64,000 nucleotides of DNA from Actinophytocola sp. (GCF_009379765.1 NZ_WHTD01000023.1:1-64000), one strand, 5' to 3'. Positions 7,440 through 16,648 are shown, counted from the stretch's first letter. The notes: generated by a model not told the origin, from the sequence alone. Translations and numbers: made by a program.

Positions 7440-8768
7440 GTGAACGAACCGATCGACACCACCACGCTGGCCCAGGACGAGGCCGTTCAGCTCACGAGTG
7501 AGCTCATCCGGATCGACACCACCAACACCGGCGAGCCGGACACCACTGTTGGGGAGCGCGTCGCTGCCGAGTACGTGGCCGAGAAGCTCTCCGAGGTCGG
7601 TTACGAGGTCACCTATCTCGAGTCCGGGGCCAAGGGGCGCGGGAACGTCTTCGTTCGGCTTCCTGGGGTCGATCGGGACCGGGGGGCACTGCTGGTGCAC
7701 GGGCATCTGGACGTCGTGCCCGCTGATCCCACCGAGTGGTCCGTTCATCCGTTCTCCGGGGCCGTCCAGGACGGGTACATCTGGGGGCGCGGCGCGGTCG
7801 ACATGAAGGACATGGTCGGGATGACATTGGCGGTCGCGAGGCGGTTCAAGCGGGACGGGGTCGTGCCGCCTCGGGATCTCGTGTTCGCGTTCGTTGCCGA
7901 TGAGGAGGCCGGCGGGGCTCTCGGGTCGCAATGGCTTGTGGACAATCGGCGTGATTTGTTCGACGGAGTTACCGAGGCTGTGGGGGAGGTCGGGGGTTTC
8001 TCGATCACGCTCGCGGACGACCTGCGGGCTTACACGATCGAGATCGCGGAGAAAGGGATCGCCTGGATGCGGCTGCGCGTGCGGGGGCGCGCGGGGCACG
8101 GGTCGATGCTTCATGACGACAACGCGGTCACCAAGCTCGCGGCGGCCGTGGCCCGGCTCGGGGCGCACCAGTTTCCGGTGGTCGTCACCGACTCCGTGCG
8201 CGCCTTTCTCGAGTCGATGACGGCGCTCACCGGGCTCGAGTTCGATGAGGATGATCTTCCCGGTTCCGTGGCCAAGCTCGGACCGTTCGCGCGGGTTGTG
8301 GGGGCCACGCTGCGTGACACCGCTAACCCGACCATGCTCACGGCCGGCTACAAGGCGAACGTCATCCCGTCCGTCGCCGAGGCCGTTGTGGACTGCCGGG
8401 TCCTGCCGGGCCGGGAGACCGCCTTCGAGCGGGAGCTCGACGAGATCCTCGGGCCCGACGTGGAACGCGAGTGGGTCACGCACCTCCCGTCCGTCGAGAC
8501 GACCTTCGACGGCGCGCTCGTCGACGCGATGACGGCCGCGGTTCAGAGCGAGGACCCCGGCGCGAGGACCATGCCGTACGTGCTCTCGGGCGGCACGGAC
8601 GCCAAGGCGTTCCACACCCTCGGCATCCGATGCTTCGGGTTCGCACCCCTGCGCCTGCCGCCGGACCTCGACTTCACCGCGCTCTTCCACGGGGTCGACG
8701 AGCGCGTCCCGGTGGACGCGGTCCGGTTCGGGACTCGGGTCCTCGACCGGTTCCTGCGCACCTGCTGA
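7440..8768 (+). CDS. M20 family metallopeptidase
   Basis: A 442-residue cytosolic di-zinc peptidase of the M20/ArgE/DapE group. Metal-site motifs are in order: VHGHLDVVP (His89), GRGAVDMKDM (Asp121), VADEEAGG (Glu155/156), GRAGHGSMLHDDNAV in the dimerisation lid, and GGTDAKAFHTLGI with the last His ligand. GTG at 7440 is preferred over GTG at 7434 because the AGGAAG site is then seven bases away. It most resembles actinobacterial 'M20/M25/M40' enzymes of unknown substrate (acyl-amino acids or dipeptides). A clear paralogue lies at 23,602-24,909. The gene starts 70 bases right of the tRNA and stands alone. Confidence 0.9.
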   Translation: MNEPIDTTTLAQDEAVQLTSELIRIDTTNTGEPDTTVGERVAAEYVAEKLSEVGYEVTYLESGAKGRGNVFVRLPGVDRDRGALLVHGHLDVVPADPTEWSVHPFSGAVQDGYIWGRGAVDMKDMVGMTLAVARRFKRDGVVPPRDLVFAFVADEEAGGALGSQWLVDNRRDLFDGVTEAVGEVGGFSITLADDLRAYTIEIAEKGIAWMRLRVRGRAGHGSMLHDDNAVTKLAAAVARLGAHQFPVVVTDSVRAFLESMTALTGLEFDEDDLPGSVAKLGPFARVVGATLRDTANPTMLTAGYKANVIPSVAEAVVDCRVLPGRETAFERELDEILGPDVEREWVTHLPSVETTFDGALVDAMTAAVQSEDPGARTMPYVLSGGTDAKAFHTLGIRCFGFAPLRLPPDLDFTALFHGVDERVPVDAVRFGTRVLDRFLRTC

Positions 8769-8997
8769 CCGAACGGCGGATCCCCGGCACGTCCACGTGG
8801 TGACGTTGCCGGACCGGGGCACATGCTCCCGCTCGAGGCGCCGGCGCGGATCGTGCCGTGGATCTTCGTACCGATCGGCGACTTGCTGAGAGGTAGTTGA
8901 ACCTTTTCCGACTTTGGCGCGTACTCTCCGGTGCCCATGGGGGGCGATACTCGACATGCCCGTCTAGTTCGGACATACAGGACCAACCGGAGGAATC

Positions 8998-9561
8998 GTG
9001 CCCGAATTCATCGGCGGACTCCCACTGCACCCGCTCATCGTGCACTTCGTGGTGGTCCTCTTGCCGGTCGCCGTGCTCGGCTCGATCCTGACCGCGATCT
9101 GGCCCTGGGTCCGCAAGCGGTTCGGCTGGCTGGCGGTCGCGGCCGCGGCGGTCGGCACGATCCTGGCGCCGATCGCCACCAACAGCGGCACCAAGCTGGA
9201 AGCCCGGATCGGCACCAACTCGGGGATCGAGCGACACGCCGAGCTCGGCAACCTGATGGTCTGGTGGGCGCTGGCCCTGTTCGTGGCGGTGACCGCGCTG
9301 ATGGTCCTGCACACGATGGCCGAGCGCCGCGCGGCCGCCGAGGTGGAGGCCGAGCCCGCGGACGAGCCGGCGGACGGGGGAGTGGCGGTCGCGACCGCCA
9401 CGAGGAAGGCCACCAGCCAGACGGTCGCCATGCTCGTGGCGATCGTGGCCACGGTGGGCCTCGCGGTCGGCACCGGCATCCATGTCTACCGCGTGGGCGA
9501 CGCCGGGGCGCGCCTCGTATGGGACTTCGTCGAGAAGAACCCGCCCGCGAACGGCGGGTGA
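8998..9561 (+). CDS. DUF2231 membrane protein
   Basis: A 187-residue integral membrane protein starting at GTG 8998. It opens with the DUF2231 signature GGLPLHPLIVHFVVVLLPV, whose two His residues are conserved in the family, followed by spans at about 39-57, 80-102 and 137-157. A linker of acidic residues (EVEAEPADEPADGG) precedes the last span. A promoter-like pair, TTGAAC at 8898 and TACTCT at 8922 with an 18-base spacer, lies upstream; the 227-base gap before the gene holds nothing else recognisable. The molecular role of the family is unknown. Confidence 0.85.
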   Translation: MPEFIGGLPLHPLIVHFVVVLLPVAVLGSILTAIWPWVRKRFGWLAVAAAAVGTILAPIATNSGTKLEARIGTNSGIERHAELGNLMVWWALALFVAVTALMVLHTMAERRAAAEVEAEPADEPADGGVAVATATRKATSQTVAMLVAIVATVGLAVGTGIHVYRVGDAGARLVWDFVEKNPPANGG

Positions 9562-9568
9562 GCGGGAG

Positions 9569-9784
9569 CTACGTGCTCAGTCCGGGCAGGAGGCCGACGG
9601 TACGACGACGCTTGAGCAGCACCCGTCGGCTTCCGTCCGAGTAGAGCCGCACGTTCGACAGCTCCCAACCGGCGAACTCGGCGTGGATGGACAGTTGCGT
9701 GGCCGCCGCGCGCCGCGACACTCCGGGCGGGAGTCGCAACGGCCGGTACTCCCAGTCCCCGTCGATCACCCCGTCTGCACTCAT
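9569..9784 (-). CDS. DUF5703-like small protein
   Basis: A 71-residue protein (MSADGVIDGDWEYRPLRLPPG...) whose start ATG overlaps the stop of the upstream lipoprotein gene by four bases, so the two are coupled. The 'WEYRPLRLPPGVSRRAA' and 'YSDGSRRVLLKRR' segments fit the small actinobacterial DUF5703 family. It has no membrane segment or signal peptide. The function is unknown. It converges with the DUF2231 gene, with seven bases between the stops. Confidence 0.75.
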   Translation of the reverse strand: MSADGVIDGDWEYRPLRLPPGVSRRAAATQLSIHAEFAGWELSNVRLYSDGSRRVLLKRRRTVGLLPGLST

Positions 9785-10791
9785 ACTGCAATCACCTGAA
9801 TTCCCTTTCCAGTCGCGGACGCGACCACCACGCGCCCGCTGTCCGGGTCCACGGCCACGGTGTCGGGCTGCTCGACCGTCGGGAAGCGGAACTTCTCCTC
9901 CGGCTGCCCGTCCGCCACGTCGAACCCGACTACCTCGTTCGTGCCGGTGAGCGTCACCCACACGAGATCCCGCTTCGCGTCGTAGGCGAGCCCGTACGGC
10001 GCGCCGTCGACGGGGTATCGCTGCCGCATCAGCAGCGGGTCCAGCGAGAACGCCAGCAGCGCGCCCCCGCGGGTGTCGGCGACCAGGACCCGGCCGAACC
10101 GGTCGGTCACCGCGTTGGTCGCGCCCTCGCCGGTACGCAGCCCCTCGTCGACGGTGCCCGCCGAGACGTCGAGCTCGAACAGGGCGTTGCGCAGCCGGTC
10201 GAACACGACCGCGTTCTTGCCGGTGGAGAGCACCTGGTCGGCGCTGTAGAGGCCGCCGGAGATCATCCGGTAGACCTTGTCGCCGCCGAGGACCGCGACG
10301 GCCTTGCGGTCGCGAACCGCCACCAGGGTCCGGTCGCCCAGCGACGCGGCGCTCACCGGCTCGCCGCGGATCGGCGCCTTCGTGGTCGTCCCGTCCGGGA
10401 GCGTGATCCGGACGAGCTGACCGGCCGAACCGGACGCGGCGAGCAGCGGACCGTCCGGGCCGGCCAGCGAGAGCGTGTCGGCGGGGCCGGGCAGCGCGAC
10501 CCGGGTCGGGTCGGCGAGGGCGTCGGTGTCGAGCCGGTAGAGCAGCACGGACGGCGGCTCGTCGACGGCGACCGCGAGCAGCCGGTGCTCGGCGTCGACC
10601 ACCATCGAGGTCGGGGTGCCGGGCAGCGCGCTCACCGTGCCGGCGGGCTTCACCGACGCCGTGGGCGAGTGAGCCGCGGTGGCCGCGGTCGGGTTGTCCG
10701 ACACCATCAACTCGTCGCTGGGCTCCCCTGAGGAGCAACCCGCCGCCGCGGCACAGCTCACGAGCACCACGGCCATCATGCGACGCAACAT
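9781..10791 (-). CDS. Beta-propeller lipoprotein
   Basis: A 336-residue protein with a lipoprotein signal (MLRRMMAVVLVSCAAAAGC, lipid-modified Cys at residue 19), so it is anchored on the outside of the membrane. The rest is a run of YVTN/NHL-like blades, seen as repeats such as TSMVVDAEHRLLAVAV, GLAYDAKRDLVWVTLTGTNE and DTVAVDPDSGRVVVASA. These folds bind partners rather than catalyse. The start at 10,791 has GGAGG nine bases or so upstream. It is co-transcribed and overlapping with the DUF5703-like gene. Confidence 0.8.
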   Translation of the reverse strand: MLRRMMAVVLVSCAAAAGCSSGEPSDELMVSDNPTAATAAHSPTASVKPAGTVSALPGTPTSMVVDAEHRLLAVAVDEPPSVLLYRLDTDALADPTRVALPGPADTLSLAGPDGPLLAASGSAGQLVRITLPDGTTTKAPIRGEPVSAASLGDRTLVAVRDRKAVAVLGGDKVYRMISGGLYSADQVLSTGKNAVVFDRLRNALFELDVSAGTVDEGLRTGEGATNAVTDRFGRVLVADTRGGALLAFSLDPLLMRQRYPVDGAPYGLAYDAKRDLVWVTLTGTNEVVGFDVADGQPEEKFRFPTVEQPDTVAVDPDSGRVVVASATGKGIQVIAV

Positions 10792-10976
10792 CGACCTCCG
10801 ACACGTCCGCCGGCCCGGGACGGTGTGCCGCACGGTGGCCGAACACCCTGCGTCACGCCGTTGGGACGTTCCTTCCAGCATGCTCCAATACCGGCCGGGA
10901 CGCTAACCCCTGTTTCGGGGTCTCGGCGGGCGGGGGCCGACTACGGCGTGTCAGCGCAGCGGGCGGATCGGGACGG

Positions 10977-11290
10977 TCACGACGGCCGCGGGTTCGGCAG
11001 GCCGAGCCCGGCGGTGCTGATCACGGTATCGCCGTGCTCGTCGAGGTCGCCGGTGACCACGCCGACGACGAGGACCTCCAGGCGGCGGCGTGCGCCATCC
11101 ACGTCGCGCCGAACCGGTCGGGATGACGCTCGATGTGGTCGTCGAGCCGGGTCGTGGTGTCGGGCGCGCGCTCCTTCCAGCCGTCCTCGGGCGCGCCGAG
11201 GACCATGGTCGGCACCGCGACGGCCGACAGCAGCGGCGACCGGGGAGTGCCGTCGTCGTCGGCGTCCTGGCTCGTGCCGACTGGACGGGA
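10977..11290 (-). pseudogene. Unrecognised gene remnant with a frameshift
   Basis: The minus strand reads VAVPTMVLGAPEDGWKERAP and DTTTRLDDHIERHPDRFGA up to about 11,080. After a one-base shift it continues as LEVLVVGVVTGDLDEHGD and TVISTAGLGLPNPRPS to a stop at 10,977. The two parts look like one protein in sequence style, but no start codon with a ribosome site is visible, and I do not recognise the family. It follows the carbonic anhydrase gene on the same strand. It could also be a non-coding stretch with chance frames. Confidence 0.35.
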
Positions 11291-11319
11291 CCGCCGGGCG
11301 ATCCGGTTGCTTCTCCTCG

Positions 11320-12015
11320 TCAGTGCCGCCGCACCAGGCCGCTCCCGAGGTCGTAGACGGCCGCGACGACGTGGACGCCGTGCTCGGTGACCGCGGTGTC
11401 GATCGTGGGGGAGCGGCGGGGCAGCTCCTCGGCCACCCGCAGCGCCTGGTTGCGGACGCACGCTGCGACGAACTCGCGCTCGGTCGGCTGCGGCGGCGTG
11501 GCGCGCACGGTCGCCTCGACGGCCCGCGCCACGGTGCTCACCGAGCCGGTGACCTCACTGGTGCCCCGGACCAGGTCGATCGCCGCCTTCACCGCGCCGC
11601 ACTCGGCGTGACCGAGGACCACCACCAGTGGCACGTGCAGGTGCTCGACGGCGTACTCGATGCTCCCGACGACGCCGTCGTCGAGCATCTCGCCGATCGC
11701 GCGGACGGTGAACAGGTCGCCGAGGCCCTGGTCGAACAGCAGCTCGGCGGGCGCCCGGGAGTCCGCGCAGCCGACCACGCAGGCGAACGGCTCCTGGCCG
11801 GCGACCAGGCTCCGCCGGTAGGCCGGGTCCTGGCGCGGGTGGGCCTGCCGACCGGCGGCGAAGCGGGCGTTGCCGGCGACCAGCCGGGCCCACGGGTCAC
11901 CGGTCGCACGAGCAGGGGCGGCGACGGCGGGGGCCGAGGCGCCGACGACGACGCCCGCCGCGGCGGCGGTGCCGATGGCCAGCAGCGAGCGACGGCTCAA
12001 GTTCGCATACTTCAT
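11320..12015 (-). CDS. Exported beta-carbonic anhydrase
   Basis: A 231-residue protein with a twin-arginine-type signal (LSRRSLLAIGTAAAAGVVV, cleavage near VAAPA at 30-35). The mature part is a beta-carbonic anhydrase: VVGCADSR supplies Cys83 with the Asp85-Arg87 dyad, and LGHAECGAV supplies His136 and Cys139. It would interconvert CO2 and bicarbonate outside the membrane, after export in folded, zinc-loaded form. The usual 'R-x-A-G-N' segment reads RAIGE here, which may alter activity. The start codon is ATG at 12,015 with a weak ribosome site. Confidence 0.85.
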   Translation of the reverse strand: MKYANLSRRSLLAIGTAAAAGVVVGASAPAVAAPARATGDPWARLVAGNARFAAGRQAHPRQDPAYRRSLVAGQEPFACVVGCADSRAPAELLFDQGLGDLFTVRAIGEMLDDGVVGSIEYAVEHLHVPLVVVLGHAECGAVKAAIDLVRGTSEVTGSVSTVARAVEATVRATPPQPTEREFVAACVRNQALRVAEELPRRSPTIDTAVTEHGVHVVAAVYDLGSGLVRRH

Positions 12016-12100
12016 ACAACATACAATTCCGACGCTTTGCGATCTTGGCGAGTGGTCGAACCGACGATCAGCCGAACGGCGTAACCACCCTCACGGAGCG

Positions 12101-13078
12101 TCAACTGAGCCGGGTCTCCGGATAGCCGAGCTCGATGTCGCTCACGTCGTCCAGGGCCGCCCGGATCGCGGACGGCAGCGTCAGCTCCTCGGACACCAGC
12201 GAGCCGAGCAGCTGGCCCGTGTCCCGCGCGCCCACGACCGCGGACGCCACCCCGGGCCGGTCGCGCACCCAGGCCAGCGCCACCGACAGGGGAGAGGTGG
12301 CGAGCCCGTCGGCCGCGGTGACGACGGCCTGCACGATCCGCGCCGCGCGCTCGTTGCGGTGGTGCTCGACGTAGGGCCCGAAGTGGGTGGTCGCGCCGCG
12401 CGAGTCGGCCGGCGTCGCCGCGCGGTACTTGCCGGTGAGCACCCCCCGACCGAGCGGCGCCCAGGCCAGCAGGCCGATCCCGTGGTGGTCGGCCGCCGGG
12501 CCGGCCTCCCGCTCGAGGCCGCGCTCGAGCAGCGAGTACTCCATCTGCGTGCTCACCAGTGGCGCGCCGAACGGCTTCGACCGCTGGATCGTGGCGGCGG
12601 TGGCGAGCTGCCAGCCGCTGTAGTTCGACACACCGGCGTAGCGGACCTTGCCACTGGTCACCGCCGCGTCCACGGCCGCGAGCGTCTCCTCGATGTGCAC
12701 CGCCGGGTCCCACGCGTGCAGCTGCCACAGGTCGATGTGGTCGACGCCGAGCCTGCGCAGCGACCCGTCGAGCGCGGTGAGCAGCGCGCCCCGGGACGCG
12801 CCGCCGCCGAACGGCCCCTCGTCGCGGCGGGCCACCGCCTTGGTGGCGAGTACGACGTCCTGCCGCGGCACGAGGTCGTCGAGGAGCGTGCCGAGGATGC
12901 GCTCGGCCTCGCCGTCGTTGTAGACGTCGGCGGTGTCCACCAGGGTGCCGCCCAGGTCGGCGAACGCGACCAGTTGGCTGGCGGCCTCGTCGGCGTCGGT
13001 GTCCTGGCCCCAGGTCATGGTCCCCAGACCGATCCTGGACACGCGCAGCCCGCTGTGCCCGAGGTGTCGTTGCTCCAC
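12101..13078 (-). CDS. Aldo/keto reductase
   Basis: A 325-residue NADPH-dependent aldo/keto reductase. Visible are the N-terminal strand RHLGHSGLRVSRIGLGTMTW, the catalytic DTADVYNDGEAE (Asp, Tyr), Lys in LATKAV, and DHIDLWQLHAWD. The C-terminal cofactor part includes LAWVRDRPGVASAVVGARD. GTG at 13,078 gives the usual family start; the longer frame begins in non-conserved sequence. It is divergent from the LLM oxidoreductase gene with 103 bases between them. The substrate is unknown. Confidence 0.88.
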   Translation of the reverse strand: MEQRHLGHSGLRVSRIGLGTMTWGQDTDADEAASQLVAFADLGGTLVDTADVYNDGEAERILGTLLDDLVPRQDVVLATKAVARRDEGPFGGGASRGALLTALDGSLRRLGVDHIDLWQLHAWDPAVHIEETLAAVDAAVTSGKVRYAGVSNYSGWQLATAATIQRSKPFGAPLVSTQMEYSLLERGLEREAGPAADHHGIGLLAWAPLGRGVLTGKYRAATPADSRGATTHFGPYVEHHRNERAARIVQAVVTAADGLATSPLSVALAWVRDRPGVASAVVGARDTGQLLGSLVSEELTLPSAIRAALDDVSDIELGYPETRLS

Positions 13079-13145
13079 CCGGGGAAGACTAAGCGGGAGC
13101 TCCCGTTCTCGCTGGCAGACTCCCCGAACGCGTGGCCGCGACCAC

Positions 13146-13164
13146 AGTTGGCACTGAGCCAACT
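13146..13164. promoter_or_regulatory. Inverted repeat within a divergent promoter
   Basis: AGTTGGC and GCCAACT form a perfect seven-base dyad around ACTGA, 18 bases before the LLM oxidoreductase start. It overlaps a possible -35 (TTGGCA, 13,148) spaced 16 bases from TAAGGT (13,170). It is a candidate operator for the divergent aldo/keto reductase and LLM genes. Confidence 0.35.
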
Positions 13165-13181
13165 ATCGGTAAGGTCAGCGA

Positions 13182-14231
13182 ATGCGACTGGGACTGAACC
13201 TGGGCTACTGGGGCGCCGGCAACGACGCCAACAACCTCGAGCTGGCCAAGGAGGCGGACCGCCTCGGGTACTCGGTCGCGTGGGCCGCCGAGGCCTACGG
13301 CTCCGACGTGCCGACGGTGCTCGCGTGGGTGGCCGCGCACACGTCGCGGATCGACGTCGGCAGCGCGATCCTGCAGATCCCCGCGCGGCAGCCGACGATG
13401 GCCGCGATGACCGCCGCGACCCTCGACACGCTCTCCGGCGGGCGGTTCCGCCTGGGCCTGGGCGTGTCCGGACCGCAGGTGTCCGAGGGCTGGTACGGCG
13501 TCAAGTTCGACAAGCCGCTCGCCCGCACCCGCGAGTACGTGGAGATCGTCAAGCAGGCGTTGCGCCGCGAGCGGGTCTCCTTCCAGGGCAAGCACTTCAC
13601 GCTGCCGCTGCCGGACGGGCCGGGCAAGCCGCTGAAGCTCACCGCGCACCCGGTGCGCGATCGCATCCCGATCTACCTCGCCTCGATCGGCCCGAAGAAC
13701 CTGCGGCTGACCGGTGAGATCGCGGACGGCTGGCTCGCGATCTTCTACTCCCCGGAGTACGCGCACGAGTCGCTCGAGCTGATCCGGCAGGGTCGGGAGA
13801 AGGTGGGCAAGACGCTCGAGGGCTTCGACGTCGTGCCGACCTCGCCGCTCGTGGTCGGCGACGACTGGAAGGCCGCCGCGGACACCGTGCGGCCGTACTC
13901 GGCGCTCTACGTCGGCGGCATGGGCAGCCGCGAGCAGAACTTCTACAACAACCTCGCCTGCCGGATGGGCTACGAGGCGGAGGCGGCCGAGGTGCAGAAC
14001 CTGTACCTCGCGAAGGACTACGCGGGCGCCGCGGCGAAGGTGCCGCTGGGCTTCATCGACTCGACGTCGCTGCTCGGACCGCGGGAACGTATCGCCGAGC
14101 AGATGCGGAAGCTCGCCGAGTCGGGGGTCACCACGTTGACGGTTTCCCCGGTGCTGCAAGATCTCGAGCACAGCATCGCGGCCCTGCGCGTCGCGGTGGA
14201 GGCTCTGGACAAGGCAGGTGTCGGCGACTGA
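13182..14231 (+). CDS. LLM class (F420-dependent) oxidoreductase
   Basis: A 349-residue TIM-barrel oxidoreductase of the luciferase-like monooxygenase superfamily. The start MRLGLNLGYWGAGNDANNLE, the ADRLGYSVAWAAEAYGSD segment and the GRFRLGLGVSGPQVSEGWYG segment are typical of actinobacterial F420-dependent members. It is predicted to use reduced F420 or flavin on an unknown substrate in the cytosol. It is followed at 45 bases by uppP on the same strand. Confidence 0.88.
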   Translation: MRLGLNLGYWGAGNDANNLELAKEADRLGYSVAWAAEAYGSDVPTVLAWVAAHTSRIDVGSAILQIPARQPTMAAMTAATLDTLSGGRFRLGLGVSGPQVSEGWYGVKFDKPLARTREYVEIVKQALRRERVSFQGKHFTLPLPDGPGKPLKLTAHPVRDRIPIYLASIGPKNLRLTGEIADGWLAIFYSPEYAHESLELIRQGREKVGKTLEGFDVVPTSPLVVGDDWKAAADTVRPYSALYVGGMGSREQNFYNNLACRMGYEAEAAEVQNLYLAKDYAGAAAKVPLGFIDSTSLLGPRERIAEQMRKLAESGVTTLTVSPVLQDLEHSIAALRVAVEALDKAGVGD

Positions 14232-14276
14232 CCGGGTGGTGAGCCCGGCTCGCCGACCTGATGACGAGGACAGTTC

Positions 14277-15116
14277 TTGACAACCACGATCAGTGTCCTT
14301 GACTCGGTCATTCTCGGCGTCGTCGAAGGGCTCACCGAGTTCCTCCCGGTCTCCTCGACCGGCCACCTCAAGATCACCGAGGGGTTCCTCGACATCCCCG
14401 TGGACGACCCGGCCGTCGTCGGGTTCACCGCGGTGATCCAGGTCGGCGCGATCGCGGCCGTGCTGGTCTACTTCTTCGGCGACATCGTCCGGCTCGCCCG
14501 GGCCTGGGGGCGTGGCCTGGTCAACCCGGCGGCCCGCGCCGAGCACGACTACAAGTTCGCCTGGTGGATCGTCTTCGCCACCATCCCGATCGTCGTCGTC
14601 GGCATCCTCGCCCAGTCACTGATCAAGGGCCCCCTCGCGTCGCTGTGGATCGTGGCCGGCTCGCTGATCGTCGGCAGCGGGGTCATGTGGCTCGCCGAGC
14701 GGCTGGGCACCCAGAAGCGCGGCGAGAAGGAGGTCACGTTCGCCGACGCGATGCTGGTCGGCTCCTCGCAGATCCTCGCGATGCTGTTCCCCGGCTTCTC
14801 CCGCTCCGGCGCGACGATCTCCACCTCGCTGCTGCTCGGCCTGGACCGGGTCACCGCGACCCGGCTGTCGTTCTTCCTGTCGATCCCGGCGCTCACCGGC
14901 GCGGGCATCTACGAGCTCAAGGACGCGATGGGGGCGGGCGTCGGCGCGGCGCCGCTGATCGTCGGCACGGTGGTGTCGTTCGTCGTCGCCTACGCCTCGG
15001 TCGCGTGGCTGCTGCGGTTCGTGGCCCGGCACAGCATCAACGGGTTCGGCATCTACCGGGTGGTCATCGGCTTGGCCTTGTTCGGGCTGCTGTTCGGCAA
15101 CGTCCTCGAGCCGTGA
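14277..15116 (+). CDS. uppP: Undecaprenyl-diphosphatase UppP (BacA)
   Basis: A 279-residue polytopic membrane enzyme that dephosphorylates undecaprenyl diphosphate to recycle the lipid carrier for peptidoglycan. Both catalytic motifs are intact: GVVEGLTEFLPVSSTGHL near residue 14 and FPGFSRSGATIS near residue 165. Length is normal for the family. The start codon is TTG at 14,277, with GAGGA seven bases upstream. The histidine phosphatase gene follows 30 bases later, a neighbourhood seen in many actinobacteria. Confidence 0.93.
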   Translation: MTTTISVLDSVILGVVEGLTEFLPVSSTGHLKITEGFLDIPVDDPAVVGFTAVIQVGAIAAVLVYFFGDIVRLARAWGRGLVNPAARAEHDYKFAWWIVFATIPIVVVGILAQSLIKGPLASLWIVAGSLIVGSGVMWLAERLGTQKRGEKEVTFADAMLVGSSQILAMLFPGFSRSGATISTSLLLGLDRVTATRLSFFLSIPALTGAGIYELKDAMGAGVGAAPLIVGTVVSFVVAYASVAWLLRFVARHSINGFGIYRVVIGLALFGLLFGNVLEP

Positions 15117-15146
15117 CCGTCCGGGCCGCACCGTAGGGTCGACGCC

Positions 15147-15836
15147 GTGGCCACCGTCGTACTGCTCAGACATGCCCGCTCCACCGCCAACGGCTCCGGC
15201 GTCCTCGCCGGGCGCTCACCGGGGGTGGAGCTCGACGAGAGCGGGCGCAAGCAAGCCGACGCGCTGGTGGACCGCCTCGCGCAGGTGCCGCTCGCCGAGA
15301 TCGTGTGCTCGCCGCTGCTGCGTTGCCAGCAGACCGTCACGCCGCTGGCGAAGGCACGCGACCTGGCGCCGGTCACCGAGGACTCCCTGTCCGAAGTGGA
15401 CTACGGGGCCTGGACCGGCAGGGAGCTCAAGACCCTGTTCAAGGAGACGCTCTGGTCGGTGGTCCAGCAGCACCCGTCGGCCGCGGTGTTCCCGGAGGGC
15501 GAGGGCCTCGCGCAGGTCCAGACCAGGGCCGTGGCCGCGGTGCGGGCGCATGACGCGCGCATATCCGCCGCCCACGGACCGAAGGCCGTGTGGCTCCTGT
15601 GCAGCCACGGCGACGTCCTCAAGGCGATCATCGCCGACGCGCTCGGCCAGCATCTCGACACCTTCCAGCGCATCGTCGTGAACCCGGCCTCGGTCTCCGT
15701 GGTCCAGTACACCGAGACCAGGCCCTTCGTGCTCCGGATGAATGACAACGGGGGCGAGCTGGCCAGCATCGTGCCGCGCGAGGCGGAACCGGCCGCCGAC
15801 GAACCGCCCGCCGGCGACGCCGTGCCGGGGGGGTGA
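15147..15836 (+). CDS. Histidine phosphatase, MSMEG_4193-type
   Basis: A 229-residue phosphoglycerate-mutase-like phosphatase with the RHARSTANG catalytic His motif at residue 8 and the second His in LLCSHGDVLKAI near 153. The sequence ATVVLLRHARSTANGSGVLA and AGRSPGVELDE fits the 'MSMEG_4193 family' (TIGR03848), usually found beside DUF3090 and SCO1664-type genes and mshC. Here it sits after uppP, while its usual partners are 33 kb away at 48.7-50.1 kb. The C-terminal 25 residues are a low-complexity acidic tail. The start codon is GTG. Confidence 0.85.
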   Translation: MATVVLLRHARSTANGSGVLAGRSPGVELDESGRKQADALVDRLAQVPLAEIVCSPLLRCQQTVTPLAKARDLAPVTEDSLSEVDYGAWTGRELKTLFKETLWSVVQQHPSAAVFPEGEGLAQVQTRAVAAVRAHDARISAAHGPKAVWLLCSHGDVLKAIIADALGQHLDTFQRIVVNPASVSVVQYTETRPFVLRMNDNGGELASIVPREAEPAADEPPAGDAVPGG

Positions 15837-15967
15837 CCGGTCGCTCCGCGTGACAGGTTTCCGACACCCCTCACGATCTGGGTGAAACCACCGAGGAACG
15901 TCCGACGACTGTGCCAATATCTGGTCACCATTTGTGCTCCGCCGCGGCGGACCTTCGAGGAGTTGTG

Positions 15968-16648
15968 ATGACACAGCCATACGGCCAGCAGCCCGGCGAC
16001 CAGGGTCAGCCCGGCGGCCAGGGTCAGCCCGGCGGCCAGGGCCAGCCCGGCGGCCAGTATCCCGGCAGCGGTGGTTTCCAGCAGCCGGGTGGGCAGCAGC
16101 AGTACCCGGGTAGCGGCGGCTTTCCGCAGGCCCCGCAGGCGCCGGGCTACCAGCAGGGCTACGGCGGCATGCCGGCCGCGCCCCAGGAGTACGGCGGCGG
16201 CCCGGTCGGCCGTCCGGGTGGTACCACGGCGGCGGCCGTGCTGGCGTTCGTCCAGGCGGGCATCACGCTGATCACCACCGGCATCCTGATGATCGCGCTC
16301 GCCGCGCTCCAGGACCTCGCCGACGGCGCGGAGGAGACGGCCGGCGGCATCGCGCTGAGCGGCGCGCTCGGCGAGTTCTGGGCCGTCTCGATCGTGCAGC
16401 TCATCGGCGTCGGCCTGCTCATCGCCGGTGGTGTGAAGGTCCTGGGCGGCTCGGCCGCGAACCTGTTCCTCGTCAGCGTCGGCCTGCAGATCGTGCTGTG
16501 CGTCTACTGGCTGATCCGCATCGTCACGAACGAGGGCAGCCCGCTGGTGCCGCTGATCCTGATCGTCATGCCGATCATCGCGCTGGCCATGGCGCTCAGC
16601 GCCGCCAACAAGGAGTACGTGCGGTACAAGAGCGGTCGCGCCGCCTGA
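15968..16648 (+). CDS. Membrane protein with Gln/Gly/Pro-rich N-terminal repeats
   Basis: A 226-residue protein. Residues 1-80 are disordered with tandem GQPGGQ units and two YPGSGGF repeats. Residues about 85-215 hold four membrane spans (AVLAFVQAGITLITTGILMI, FWAVSIVQLIGVGLLIAGG, LFLVSVGLQIVLCVYWLI, PLILIVMPIIALAMAL). GAGGAG lies six bases before the ATG. Such proteins are common in actinobacteria, with the tail in the cytoplasm; the function is unknown. The repeats are coding and not a satellite array. Confidence 0.82.
   Translation: MTQPYGQQPGDQGQPGGQGQPGGQGQPGGQYPGSGGFQQPGGQQQYPGSGGFPQAPQAPGYQQGYGGMPAAPQEYGGGPVGRPGGTTAAAVLAFVQAGITLITTGILMIALAALQDLADGAEETAGGIALSGALGEFWAVSIVQLIGVGLLIAGGVKVLGGSAANLFLVSVGLQIVLCVYWLIRIVTNEGSPLVPLILIVMPIIALAMALSAANKEYVRYKSGRAA

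Noticed and set aside
15985-16130. Tandem repeats after the start of the membrane protein gene, considered as a repeat array or CRISPR.
   Set aside because: The units are in frame, encode Gly/Gln/Pro repeats and have no spacers.
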